64,000 nucleotides of DNA, taken from the NCBI GenBank assembly GCA_002099365.1, contig MSED01000006.1, forward strand, positions 558,001 to 622,000. The letters are read 5' to 3'. Positions 10,969 through 21,596 of this stretch are shown here, one piece after another (position 1 is the first letter of the stretch; each line of letters opens with the position of its first letter). The DNA comes from Phialophora verrucosa. Taxonomy: Eukaryota > Ascomycota > Eurotiomycetes > Chaetothyriales > Herpotrichiellaceae. The position numbers were made by a program, and so were the translations under genes. Under the pieces are notes generated by a model. That model ran no database searches. It saw only the letters and a program-made list of their open reading frames with translations, and was not told the DNA's origin.

Positions 10969-11718
10969 ATGTCAACAAAACCAGCCATCGTCCTCGTGCC
11001 AGGGGCTTGGCACACGCCTGATAGCTTCCACCTTGTCATAGCTGAGCTCCAAGCTGCAGGCTACGAGACCAAAGGGGTGAACCTGGCATCAGTGGGCGCA
11101 GAGACGCCGCTCGAGGACTTCTGGCCCGATGTCGAGGCCGTTCAACAAGTTCTCAAACCACTTGCGGACGAGGGGAAGGACATCTTGCTCGTTGTTCACT
11201 CGTACGGCGGGGTGGTTGGGAACGAGGCAGTCAAGGGCTTCGCCAAGTCTGACCGAGAGAAGGAGGGCAAGACGGGCGGCGTGTCGCACATCTACTTCTG
11301 CTGCGCTTTCGCACTGCCCGAGGGTGTCTCGTTGATGGACGCGCTCAGCGGCAAGCCTTTACCTTGGTTTCAGATTAACGATGCCCAAGACACTGTCAGG
11401 CCGGCAACGCCGATCGAGACATTCTACAACGACGTCAAGGAGCCGCAGAAGTATGTTGACATGTTGAAACCGCACAGTTATCGCGCGTTCGCCTCGAAGG
11501 TCACCTACCCTGGGTGGAAACATGTTCCAAGCACGTATTTGCTGTGCGAGAAGGATGAGGCGATCCCGATCCATGCACAGAAGGGGATGGTTGAGGGTGC
11601 GCAACAAGCAGGCGCCGAGATGAAGGTCGAAACTGTGAATGCCAGCCATTCGCCGTTCATGAGCATGCCCGAAGAGATGGCACGGTCGATTAGAAGGGCA
11701 GCGGGGGAGTCGGTGTAA
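10969..11718 (+). CDS. Alpha/beta hydrolase (esterase-like)
   Basis: Intronless, 249 residues, starting MSTKPAIVLVPGAWHTPDSF. The nucleophile elbow is HSYGG with Ser78. The likely acid is Asp196 in CEKDEAIP and the catalytic His is His227 in ASHSPFM, so the triad is complete. The VPGAWH oxyanion region and compact size fit the small bacterial-like esterase family (EstC/salicylate-esterase type) common in filamentous fungi. There is no signal peptide, so the enzyme is probably cytosolic. Substrate unknown. It sits between the methyltransferase and GTP cyclohydrolase I on the same strand, with about 1 kb and 0.4 kb gaps, which gives no strong sign of a joint pathway. Confidence 0.88.
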   Translation: MSTKPAIVLVPGAWHTPDSFHLVIAELQAAGYETKGVNLASVGAETPLEDFWPDVEAVQQVLKPLADEGKDILLVVHSYGGVVGNEAVKGFAKSDREKEGKTGGVSHIYFCCAFALPEGVSLMDALSGKPLPWFQINDAQDTVRPATPIETFYNDVKEPQKYVDMLKPHSYRAFASKVTYPGWKHVPSTYLLCEKDEAIPIHAQKGMVEGAQQAGAEMKVETVNASHSPFMSMPEEMARSIRRAAGESV

Positions 11719-12124
11719 CGGGCCTTGGGAGATGAGGCTGCCATGAGGGAAAACGTTGGTTTTGCACTGGACGGGAGCAAGCAGCAAGTGAGGCAGAAGT
11801 GAAAGAAGAGTCTCGAGAGTGTACAGAGTGAATCCACGTAATCCACTCTGACCGCACGGGGAACGCTCTGATTGGCCAGCGACGACTGTGCTGCTGCAAG
11901 GGCTGAGAAAAAAGATTCCGATTTCCTCCCTCGCCGAACAATTTCTCATGGCGCAAGCAGTGGATTTCCTTTCCTTCTCAAGAGCGTGCAACCGCCAACG
12001 GTAATACCTTTTACCTACTGTGTAACTCCAGATTAGCTTTGCAAATAAATGAATGTACTTCCTCACTGCGTGCCCTCCTTGAGTCAAGTCATGACCGTGC
12101 AATAGTCCGAACAATTGCCCCGCC
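11719..12124. other. Intergenic, hydrolase to GTP cyclohydrolase I
   Basis: About 400 bases holding the 3' end of the hydrolase gene and the promoter of the next gene. No coding signal is seen. Confidence 0.5.
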
Positions 12125-13222
12125 ATGAATCAGAGCAGCTCTTCTCCCAAGCCTCCGTCCCCTGCTGGCAACAACGACGTCGCTTCACCTCCGTCTGCCC
12201 CTCCGCCCCTCAAGCCCAAACCTCGCTCCGCCGTGCCGTCATACCTGTTGAATGGCTCATCTCCTCTGAAGAGCTCGCAGCCCACCAAAACCCGCGCCCA
12301 GGAGCGCGAGAACCTCCACACCTCGATACAGTCGACATATGGACGGCGGAAGACGGTAGACCTCACCGCAGAGGCGCAGACCACACAACAAGGCACCATG
12401 CCCGCGGGCACATCATGGCTTGGGCTGGAGAACACGGCAAAACAGCAGGAACGGGAAGGGCAAGACTCGAAGCGTCCTGCACAACTACATACACCCGCTC
12501 GGGACGAAAGAGATGAAGCCCCGCCCACGCCGCCGGCCTCGACACTCTCCCGCCCGGCCAGCCCTTACACGCAGAGCCCGGCCATCGACTTTGACGGCCT
12601 GTCCTGGCCCTGCATCGGCACGCGAGAACGCCTGGATCAGACACCCGAAGAAGCACAGGTCCGGCTCGACAAGCTGGCCGGCGCAGTGCGGACCATATTT
12701 GAGTGTATAGGTGAAGACCCAGACCGCGAGGGGCTGAGGGACACGCCACAGCGCTATGCTAAGGCGCTGATGTACTTCACCAAGGGGTACGAGGAGAACG
12801 TGCGAGATCTAGTGAATGGCGCAGTATTCCACGAGGACCACGACGAACTGGTCATTGTCAAGGATATCGAGGTCTTCAGTCTCTGTGAACATCACATGGT
12901 TCCGTTCATTGGGAAAATGCACATAGGATATATTCCCAACCGGCGCGTGCTGGGCCTGTCGAAACTGGCGAGGCTGGCCGAGATGTTCTCGAGGAGACTG
13001 CAAGTGCAGGAGCGCCTGACCAAGCAAGTCGCCCTGGCCATCGCCGAGGTCCTGAAACCGCAGGGTGTGGCTGTCGTGATGGAGTCAAGCCACTTGTGCA
13101 TGGTCATGCGAGGCGTCCAGAAGACCTCCAGCAGCACAACCACCAGCTGCATGCTTGGCGCGATGAGGAGTTCCGCGAAAACAAGGGAGGAGTTCTTGAG
13201 CTTGCTGAATCGAGGCAAGTAG
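12125..13222 (+). CDS. fol2: GTP cyclohydrolase I
   Basis: Single exon, 365 residues. It catalyses GTP to 7,8-dihydroneopterin triphosphate, the first step of folate and pterin synthesis, in the cytosol. The N-terminal 165 or so residues are Pro/Ser-rich and disordered, a fungal extension. The catalytic domain starts near EDPDREGLRDTPQRYAKAL. The zinc site is visible as Cys254 and His257 in SLCEHHMVPF plus Cys325 in SSHLCMVMRGVQK. The core continues through GYIPNRRVLGLSKLAR and ends at MRSSAKTREEFLSLL. All expected catalytic motifs are present, so it should be active. Confidence 0.95.
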   Translation: MNQSSSSPKPPSPAGNNDVASPPSAPPPLKPKPRSAVPSYLLNGSSPLKSSQPTKTRAQERENLHTSIQSTYGRRKTVDLTAEAQTTQQGTMPAGTSWLGLENTAKQQEREGQDSKRPAQLHTPARDERDEAPPTPPASTLSRPASPYTQSPAIDFDGLSWPCIGTRERLDQTPEEAQVRLDKLAGAVRTIFECIGEDPDREGLRDTPQRYAKALMYFTKGYEENVRDLVNGAVFHEDHDELVIVKDIEVFSLCEHHMVPFIGKMHIGYIPNRRVLGLSKLARLAEMFSRRLQVQERLTKQVALAIAEVLKPQGVAVVMESSHLCMVMRGVQKTSSSTTTSCMLGAMRSSAKTREEFLSLLNRGK

Positions 13223-13926
13223 AGTGGGACGACATGATATGAGAAAAGACCACATGACAGATTAGCACGAGAAATGAACCTAATGGGCGGAGTTCTGGCG
13301 ATATTTCAACATGACAAAACAAGTAGGGTGGCGCCTCAACGGCAGCTGTTAGTGGTGATATCCAATATTTGAAGCCTTTCCCATGGAGTCGGACGCAGGG
13401 CTGGGATAGGAATACGCAGTAAGGAGCACTGTGTGTGACATCTCATGTTTTGGGTTTCAACGCCTCAACGCGAAATAGTGAGGCTCAACTCCTCTTACTG
13501 TACAGTTTGGTCAACTCTACGGAGTACATTGGCGTTTCGTGGGGACACATATCATGCTGAGCCATCCATGAGCGGAAAAAGGCATTGCATAGCCAAGATT
13601 GGCCGTCAAGGTCGAGGGGAAATATTCCAGGTTCGAATGTGGCGGCAGACCCAGCTGCAACTGGCGCCATGTCCATGATTGCGCAAATAAAAGTCAATGG
13701 GCCGCCGAAGCCGTCAATTGTGTTGAACGGCTTTCAAGGCCATCTGACAGAGAAAGCGTTCGGGGGACCCCATGATCCGGCTCTTGAAGCGTCTCCCTTG
13801 GCCACACTACTTGGCATAATTATAGATAGCGAGAAGTCTGGTGGCGCACCCAAGGCATAGTACCAGACTCTGCACCAGCCAGTGGACTCGGGGGTGTAAG
13901 TACCCCTGCGACGAGTATCGATCTCC
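13223..13926. other. Intergenic between convergent genes
   Basis: About 700 bases between the ends of GTP cyclohydrolase I (+) and the secreted protein (-). Only small unrelated frames occur; nothing recognised. Confidence 0.45.
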
Positions 13927-15439
13927 TTACAGGAAGCGATGCACAATCGGACAGTTAGTGACCAGCCCAGCGTCGCTCAGGGGTGTCCCATCCGGGTTCG
14001 TCACGTAGCCGGCAGCCGCCATGCCCAGCACTTCGAATTCTCCCGTCAGCCTTGTCCGGACTCCACTCTCAATGCTATAATTTGTCCAGGAGTATAGGTT
14101 GAAGTTCCACAGGGGCGAGTAATCTGAGGAAGAACACCATGTCAGCATCCGCCAACTACACATCAGAACACCCTCTGAAGGAATCACTGAGAGAAGAAGT
14201 ACGGTGCGTACCATAGGCGACAGTTGGAATTGCCCCAAGCGTGTTCAGAGGATTTCCCTCGCCGAGGATCGCGCTGTTCAAGCCCTGTCGCCATGGATGG
14301 TGAGTCTCGTTGTTTGGCGCCCCGGGAGGCAGATCTTGGTTTGTATATCCATTCGTGCAGACGAAGAAGCGTTCGATCCCGCTGAAGAGGGAGTCGTCCC
14401 CGCCTGTGCGAATGGCCTTTAAGCGCGGCGCGTAGGTGCCTCCGTCCAGTGTGGCGGGGAGGGGATCCGAAGCGTCGGCGACCAAGTAGAGCACCGATTT
14501 CGAAAACGAAAAGCCGCGCACCGTGGCGAGCGTCACGACTTCATCCCGAGGGCAGATCGACAGAACTTGGTCGTGCACTTTGCTGCGGAAATCATCCAAC
14601 ATGTCGTCGGGAATGCCGTCGCAGAACTGTTCGCAGGCGCGTCCGTTAGCACTCCTACCAGTCGAAGACGAGTTTTCAATATCCTAATAGTGGACGAGCG
14701 CCTACCTGGTTCAGATAATCTTCGTCCACGTCACCCGCAATGATCTGGTGTCAGGTGTTTAGCCTGAGTCTCAAGAATAGAGCGATGATCTCACCGGCGC
14801 ATTATAGACTTCGTATCCCGCATTTGTAAGTTGGACCAGTGGCGTGTAGAATTGGTCGCCCACACTGCCAGGCTGGACCGATTGGGGTGGAAAGGGAGAG
14901 GCATCGCCCGGGACAATATTCCGGACCGGTGAGAAGTCAACCATTCCTTTCCGGCCAAAGATGGTGTTGTTGACGACTTCCAGCTGTTCAGCCCCTTTGA
15001 GGCCATCGCTGGTCATGCCTTGGGCCGCGAAACGGAGCTTGGGCGCAAAGTTGAGCCCCAGTTGCTTGGCGTTGCCCTCGTCAGAAGAGTCGATGACAAC
15101 CCACCAATATGTGGTATCTGCCGCCGAGGTCCCCTGATACAAGGGCATGGTGAAGTTCGGTTTGACGCCAAAGTTCACGTTCCCATTTCGGAGCAGATCG
15201 ACGGGTCCCACGAGCTCATGCTCTTCATACGATGCAAACGGGCCCTGGTAGCCAGCTGCTATTGCAGTAGCGAAGGACGGATCGGCGATGTCGATGGTAG
15301 GATCGTCGTAGCCAGAATCGGGGCTTGGTTGGAACTCGGAGGGGAATGATTGCCGTGGACGGACGTTTGCATGATGCAGAGGACCGGCAGAAGTCAAGCG
15401 GGCGGCGACGAAAAGAAGTGCCGCAGCGGTGGCCTTCAT
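13927..15439 (-). CDS. Secreted protein of unknown function
   Basis: Four exons on the minus strand: 14795-15439, 14706-14744, 14212-14626 and 13927-14123, giving 431 residues. All joins keep frame. The second exon is only 39 bases; its downstream intron has a clear gctaac branch site before cgaacag. The N-terminus MKATAAALLFVAARLTSAGP is a typical signal peptide, and mature residues include several N-glycosylation sequons (NFT, NNT, NYS). The segment TYWWVVIDSSDEGNAKQLG and the C-terminal half look well conserved in style and carry only a few Cys (ICPRD, FVCTNGY, NCPIVH). I do not recognise the family and assign no function. Extracellular location is inferred from the signal peptide. Its divergent neighbour upstream is the NADH pyrophosphatase. 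Confidence 0.78.
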
Positions 15440-16928
15440 CGTGAAGATCAAGCTGGAGAGGATTGATTGTTGGTGCTCATCTCTGGCTCAGATGACCCTG
15501 GGGGATACGCTTCCTATTAATCTCCATGGCAGAAGTGCTGATTTGATAAAATTCCGTCTGCTGTCGTAAGTGAGATGAGGCGCAAGCCATCGCGGAGTCC
15601 GATGTGACGGTAATGTCTGTTCGCCGTGCAAGATGTTTAATTATCGGGATGGATATATTGGGTTGTCCCGCTGCTGGAGTTGAATAATCCATTGTTACGC
15701 TTTCGAGTCAAATGAGCGCCGCTGGATACGGTAATGGGATGCGACATCCTCTGCTAAGCTTTGCCCGATTCCGATGGCCTCGATTGGCGACTGAATGCAA
15801 ATCGTGCTGAGATTAATCGTCGCGCCTTGTGAAGGTCCGTCCGAAGAGTTCGTTATAGAGGCGATGACGATCCTTCGTGGTAGTTCTGCTTACTGCAGGG
15901 AGGTCATACTCCAAGATGATTACGGATCACGTTCCTGGAAGCCATTTGGTGTTGCCCGCGCATGCTCCCCGTGCAAAGGGTTACCGTTCTAGCAGAATAG
16001 CGTAAATTTTGATTATTGCTCCCGTAGGAGTGACAGCATGTCCTTCACGCCTTGCAATTGTGGGGATTAGTAGCTGTTCCTGGGTCACTGAAATTGGGAT
16101 GGACTGCGATGCGATTAAGGGGATGTGCCCCAGCATTCCGAAAAACCCAAGCCCGCGAACTGTAAATGATCCGCTTTCTGAACTCGAGGAGCAGACGATG
16201 CTGTCGGGATTGCCTTGAACAAGATTAGGATCCACAACTTTTCTGAGAAGCATCTTGTTTGGTAAAGTCAACGAACACATGAAATTGAGCTCGACATAGG
16301 CTGACCATCTGTGCAGAATGCAATTGCAAGCTCACAGTCGCAATTTCCTCCTGGTGCAATGGTGAAGGTTCCTTTTGGGGCGCTTTGAGCTCCATGGAAT
16401 AGGTAGTAGTTTGACCTTCAAACCATGTCCGATGGAGTTACAAGAAACAAGGCTCAGGTGAACATCAACTACGATCAGGTCGACCTACCGAGTATTTCGG
16501 CCCCAAACAGCCAAGGCGTGAGGTTGGGGGCGGAGCGGAAGAACATCGGAGGCCGACGCCGGTGCGGGGTAGAGACGCATCCCCTCATCTCAGTTCGCCG
16601 ATAACGCAATGCATTTTGAACGTCTTTCACTCCCGAGGCACAGATTTCCCATTACTGCGCTCATGTAATCGAGGGGTTGTGATTGAGGCACGGAGATGCA
16701 CACAATCTAAGGCCAGGTACACATCGTACAGACCACGACTCCACAAAATAATACGGCTTTTGGGCGTCTTTGCATTTCTCATCCTCCCGTCGTATCACCA
16801 ACTTCCTTGCAGAGTTTATGATCAAAAGCGCCATAGCGACAAACTCTAGATTTCTTCCACGTTGCTTCGGATGTAGACTTGCCCACTCAGCAGTTCGCGC
16901 TCCGCATATCATCAACGAAATCAGCAAA
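15440..16928. other. 1.5 kb divergent intergenic region
   Basis: Promoter region for the secreted protein (-) and the NADH pyrophosphatase (+). No protein, tRNA or repeat recognised. An in-frame ATG at 16818 could extend the pyrophosphatase by 37 residues. Confidence 0.45.
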
Positions 16929-18273
16929 ATGCCTGCCCCTCCCCAGCCCGAGTTGCCCCATCCAGCACATCTCGACCAAGACTCTGCGCTGGGTCGGAAG
17001 TTCGGCAAAGAGGTCACGAACTACTTCGGAGGTGTGTGTGCCATATCACAACAATTCAAGCGCAGAACCCGCTGACCGAACCAGGCTCGCCCATCAACCG
17101 AGTGTCCTTCCTGCGCGACGACAACACCTTCCTTGCTGGCGCGTTCTCCCACCCAACCGCGAGATTCCTCGTCTTTAAGACGCTCTCGCCGCTGATAAAA
17201 TCGCCCACCGAAATCCATTATGCCACATTAGATGACCTCAAAGCGCTCCTCCCCACAAACCCATTTGATAGAACTGAAAAGGAAATAGTGGACGACTTCG
17301 ACTCGCGGATAGATCACCCTCAGTTAGTGTTTCTGGGATTGGACGAAAAAGTCAAGGATGGATACTCCTTCAAGAATTTCACGGGTGCGCCGCATTGGGC
17401 CGTCGATATCACGCCCAAGAAGACCTTCGAGAAAGCGGCCAATGAATTGAACGAGAAATTTGTGGCGGCTGGGTTGAAGTTCAGTGAAGGCATGAGAGCC
17501 ATGAGTTTTCCTCCTGATGTCGGTGAGTGGGAAATATCTCCCCTACGACTTTTAACGAGACTGATTCGCTTTCAGCCGCCGAATATGCCCAAGGCCGCCA
17601 CTACCTGGATTGGAACTCCCGCAACACATTTTGCGGCACCTGTGGGCACAAGACCTTCTCCGTCCACGGCGGAGCAAAACGAATCTGTCCACCAATAGAC
17701 AAGGCCGAGACACCGCAGGAGCGAGAACCCTGCTCGACCAGAACGACGCTTTCCAACCTCACATTCCCGCGAACTGATCCGACCGTCATCGTCGCGGTGC
17801 TCAGCCACGATAGCAAGCGTCTCCTCCTCGGGCGGCAGAAACGGTGGCCACCCCACTGGTTCTCGACTCTCGCGGGATTCATCGAACCGGCCGAGTCTGT
17901 CGAAGACGCCGTCCGCCGCGAGGTCTGGGAAGAATCTGGTGTCAGACTGTCGCGCGTCCTGGTCCATTCCACGCAACCCTGGCCATATCCAGCCAATCTG
18001 ATGATCGGGGCGATCGCACAAGTCGCTTCACCGGAGGACGAAGCCATCAGGCTGGAGTTCGATCCAGAGTTGGAAGTCGCCAAGTGGTTCACCCTGGAGG
18101 AAATCCAGGAGGCATTGACTTACGGGACCAGTGGGCTGGGTGACCCGGCACCAGAGGGATATAAGGAAGGGAATCTAAGGTTGCCTCCTCCGACGGCCAT
18201 TGCCAATCAGTTGATCACGGCGGTCGTGAAGGGTGGATTTTTGGAGGGTGTGACGCCGATCACAAAGTTGTGA
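16929..18273 (+). CDS. npy1: NADH pyrophosphatase (Nudix, NUDT12/Npy1 type)
   Basis: Three exons, 16929-17031, 17085-17522 and 17576-18273, giving 412 residues; the introns are 53 bases each. It hydrolyses NAD(H) to NMN(H) and AMP and can also decap NAD-capped RNA. The N-terminal domain joins across intron 1 as NYFGGSPINRVSFLR, a family hallmark. A zinc-ribbon starts FCGTCGHKTF. The Nudix box spans about residues 281-303, with REVWEESG at its core. The NADH-specific SQPWPYP motif follows (here TQPWPYPANLMIG). The C-terminus ITKL resembles a weak type 1 peroxisomal signal; yeast Npy1 is peroxisomal. The ATG at 16929 is preferred for its aaaATGcc context; an in-frame ATG at 16818 would add a basic N-terminal extension. 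Confidence 0.93.
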
Positions 18274-18627
18274 GCGCAGCTGAGACGGATTTGGATGTGG
18301 TGCAGGCCTCCTCGCGAAACAGGTTGCCGAAGAATATTGACCGGTAGCGCCACATCCGGAGAAATCAGCGACTTCTGCAGTACTTGAGGGGTTATCTCCC
18401 GCATCAGGAGCGCAAGTCGTCGGCATATCAGCGATCATGTCTCCGATATTTCATGCTGTGGAATGGATCTTAAGAGCAGTATATCGTGGGAGCACCAGGA
18501 GGAGGAAACAGATAGACCACGGTTCTCATGCCATCCTAGAATCTGGCAGTCCAGTCAATTGCATAGATCCTTTTTGCCGTATACGAGGAGTCTCGGCGTA
18601 TAGAAAGCTCGAAGGTCATTCCTCCTC
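18274..18627. other. Intergenic between convergent genes
   Basis: About 350 bases between the stop codons of the pyrophosphatase (+) and the METTL25-like gene (-). Nothing recognised. Confidence 0.5.
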
Positions 18628-20685
18628 CTACTTCTTGACCCCCACGACGACAAAATTCCTCGGACTCACAGCATAATCAAACACGATGTCGACCCACGCA
18701 TCCCGCACACAGTCCTGTTCCCTTAAGAACAACCACCGGTCCGTGACGATGATGCTCTCGACCACGCCGGCGCTAAATGCCATGAGACTCCAAATCACCG
18801 CGAGGTGTTTCTTCGCATATCCATACCGGGCCTCATACGCGTCGACGATGTCGTCCGTCAGATGGCGCGTGAGATGCGCAATCGTCGCCCCATCGACGGG
18901 GTCGTCGCGCAACTTGGCCAGCGCGCCGCGCACGTACGCGCGGAACGTCGCGAAACAGGCTTTCCGCAGGGATCCCACGATGAGCGGCGTGCCCTGGTCG
19001 TCGCGGCCCGTGACGCTCCCGCCGGCGACCTGGCTGGGCATGCCCGGGTCGGGACACTGCTTGACGACGCCCACGTCCAGGAGCATCTTCTGCAGGAGCG
19101 TGCGGTAGAAGTGCCGGCGGAAGAACATCTCGCTGTCGACAGGACCCCAGTTGTAGGGCGCTTGCACGGCCATCATGCGCGCTGTGATGTTGAGGCGGAC
19201 CCCCTTGCGGCGCGTGTCTGTCCTCCCCGTGGTCTCTGCCTCTGCCTCTGCCTCTGCGTCGGGATCGGGGGTGGCGAAATCCTCGAGCGTCTTGGACATG
19301 GGGAAGCCGTGCGGGTCGTATGCGGACCCCGTGGCGGCTAGGCGGGGGTGGTTCGGGCGGAGCTGGGGCAGTTTGTAAGTTTGCGGGCCCAGCCTTTCGG
19401 TGAGCAGGTTGTAGCAGCATCCGATGACGGCGCAGGCGCGGATCGAGGGCGTGAGCACCAGCGAGCGCAGCGCGTGGTGCGTGAGGTTGCCGCACGAGTG
19501 CAGCGAGATCACTATCGAGGGCGGGTGGGATGGCGAGGACGGTGAGCGGCGGCTGGTCATCAACATCCCGGGGTCGGAGGAGGCGGTTTGGTCCGCTTGA
19601 TTGTCGGTGGTGCGAGTGCCCGTGCCGCTTCGGTGTCTTTGTGGTGCCGAACAACAGTCTGGAAGGACTTTGGTTTGACTTTGCGTATCCTGTATCTGAC
19701 GGGGAGCTGGAGGGGGGGTTGCAGGATATATAACGTCCTCGAGATGTCCATCTTGAATGTCATGCTCGATGTACGTCATGCTGCCTTTGCCTTGCTCGAA
19801 TTCAATGCCCACGACATTCGCCTCTGCCATGCATGGATCTAGCGCCGTAGGAGCAGTCGACACATCCTCCAACAGAGGCCCAGAGGGCGCCGCGATTTGG
19901 ACCGGCGCCGCTTCCGCCCCTTCATTCCCATTCCTATTCCCGTTCCTGTTGCTGAGCCCAAGCTGGCGTTTCCACTCCTTCTTGTTCCGCATGATCTTTT
20001 CCTTCTTTGCCAATTTGGCATGGACGTCCATACTCTTCGCGCCCGTGATATTGTGGTGTCTCTTCTCAATCGCGACGACCTGTCTGTTGTACGGCGGCGA
20101 AGCTAGTGTCCGGCCTAGGTAATTCTGGCCGGATCCGAAATCAACCACGGTCAAGGGTGCCTGGTCAGGAGGCTGTTGGGACGAGAGCTCCTCGCATAAT
20201 TGGCACACGTACGCAGCGAAGTTGGTCACTTCGTGGATTTTCTTGGTCTTCATCCCTACGGCGACCTGCGGAGGTAGTTCTGAGATGTTGTCCGAGGGTG
20301 GTGTGAATGTTCGTTGGAGGCTATGTTTCCGGATCGTGGAGATATAGTCTATTAGACTTGCTGGAGGATGAGGCGTTGCGGCCTTCGAGTTTTCTGGCAT
20401 TCGGCCAGAGCACCTGGCCAGGTCATCGCGCATGAGTAGATCAAGAAACCGTTCAATTTCGACCAATTCGAACCAGTCGCGCCATTCCTGTGGCAGAACC
20501 GTAGTGTAGACGTCGGGCTCCCGGGTCAGAAAGTCTAGAATATGTACACCGCCACAGAGGTTGCGAAATATATCTGAGGTTGTTGCGAAGGTGAGTACAG
20601 ACTGGACGTACTCGTTTTCTGATTTCCACGTTGCGTCGAGTGGAAGACGGAGCCTGTGTGGTCCGTGGCCTGCAAACTGGGTCAT
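18628..20685 (-). CDS. METTL25/RRNAD1-like methyltransferase
   Basis: Single exon, 685 residues. The N-terminal part (HILDFLTREPDVYTTVLPQEW) and the motif TKKIHEVTNFAAYV are typical of this family. SAM-binding motif I reads LTVVDFGSGQNYLGRTL, followed by VVAIEKRHHNITGAKSMD. Further on are SLHSCGNLTHHALRSL and AVIGCCYNLLTERLG, matching the HxCGDL...GCCYH signature of METTL25 proteins. A disordered insertion separates these blocks, and a stretch of alternating Glu-Ala, encoded by a CTCTGC hexamer repeat, lies near 19233-19257. Human relatives modify ribosomal proteins or RNA; the fungal substrate is not established. No targeting signal is visible. Confidence 0.85.
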   Translation of the reverse strand: MTQFAGHGPHRLRLPLDATWKSENEYVQSVLTFATTSDIFRNLCGGVHILDFLTREPDVYTTVLPQEWRDWFELVEIERFLDLLMRDDLARCSGRMPENSKAATPHPPASLIDYISTIRKHSLQRTFTPPSDNISELPPQVAVGMKTKKIHEVTNFAAYVCQLCEELSSQQPPDQAPLTVVDFGSGQNYLGRTLASPPYNRQVVAIEKRHHNITGAKSMDVHAKLAKKEKIMRNKKEWKRQLGLSNRNGNRNGNEGAEAAPVQIAAPSGPLLEDVSTAPTALDPCMAEANVVGIEFEQGKGSMTYIEHDIQDGHLEDVIYPATPPPAPRQIQDTQSQTKVLPDCCSAPQRHRSGTGTRTTDNQADQTASSDPGMLMTSRRSPSSPSHPPSIVISLHSCGNLTHHALRSLVLTPSIRACAVIGCCYNLLTERLGPQTYKLPQLRPNHPRLAATGSAYDPHGFPMSKTLEDFATPDPDAEAEAEAETTGRTDTRRKGVRLNITARMMAVQAPYNWGPVDSEMFFRRHFYRTLLQKMLLDVGVVKQCPDPGMPSQVAGGSVTGRDDQGTPLIVGSLRKACFATFRAYVRGALAKLRDDPVDGATIAHLTRHLTDDIVDAYEARYGYAKKHLAVIWSLMAFSAGVVESIIVTDRWLFLREQDCVRDAWVDIVFDYAVSPRNFVVVGVKK
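19233..19257. repeat. CTCTGC hexamer microsatellite within a coding sequence
   Basis: About four tandem copies of CTCTGC on the plus strand. On the coding (minus) strand they encode a short run of alternating Glu and Ala in the disordered part of the METTL25-like protein. Length variation would stay in frame. Confidence 0.8.
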
Positions 20686-21596
20686 GATCGCTTCACGACG
20701 GCTCTGGGAGTGTCATGCGATATTGAACTGCCTCCACGGAACACAACTCTTCCAGATTGTTAGCTTTTACAGCCGCGAGTCATTAATAGTCTCTATGTTG
20801 TATGGAAAGAAGGACAAAAGAAAAGTACTCCGATGCCAAGGCACTAGTGCGATCTCGGGTTCAGGACCGGAAAAGGGGCAGCAGCCTCGAGAGGAGCAAA
20901 TACGCGTGACGAGGGCGGCCAATGTAGAGAACAGGCAAACGCTGCTCTTGGCTGTGAGGGACGCGTTTATAGGACGCACAGTAGTTGGCTTCCGTCGGTC
21001 TGCTTCCACTAAACTGGACTGGTGCTACGTGGTGGTCCTGCTTAGAACGGGTCGGTTGGCTAAGTGATCCAGGCAAAATCCAGCTTGAAGTGCGTGGCCC
21101 AACATGGAGGTGCGAAGAGCTGTAAAAGGACTGTCATTAGAGGCAAAGAAGACGTTGTGCGATCGGATCTATCACAGGAAGCGCCTTGCAGGCGCAGCGA
21201 TGGGCACGAGAATACGAGGGCTCGCCTTTGATGGCTGGGTATATGAACTGTTGTTGAATGCCTTATTACTTCACATGTCTGACGATTCAACAAGGATTCG
21301 CGGCACAGTTACTGGCCGGATGAGCCATCCAATATGTCCAGTTTTTTGACGGTCATTGCCTGATCCCCAGTCGGTCGTCTACTCGCGTGGTCTCGCCACT
21401 TGCGGGTTTGGAAGCTAATTTCGCATGCCTGTCATTGGCGGCCATTCTTGTGCTTTTCGTAGACTGCGGGTAGCCTGAAGATATTGATCCTGCAGCCATA
21501 TCTCCTTTGCTTACTCTCCCCCAGACCGCTGCTCACAGCCTCCGGTGCTTGCTAGGCGAGCAACAAGCATGTAATTGAGCCAGCAACGCGGATGCT
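20686..21596. other. Intergenic, about 0.9 kb
   Basis: Upstream of the METTL25-like gene and downstream of the small zinc-finger gene, both on minus. No coding sequence recognised. Confidence 0.45.

Noticed and set aside
13600..13640. ggttcgaat as a tRNA T-arm
   Set aside because: No matching acceptor stem, D-arm or anticodon stem around it. I found no tRNA gene in the window.
18833..19654. 273-codon minus-strand frame rich in Pro, Arg and His
   Set aside because: Alternate frame of the METTL25-like gene in a GC-rich stretch; no recognisable protein.
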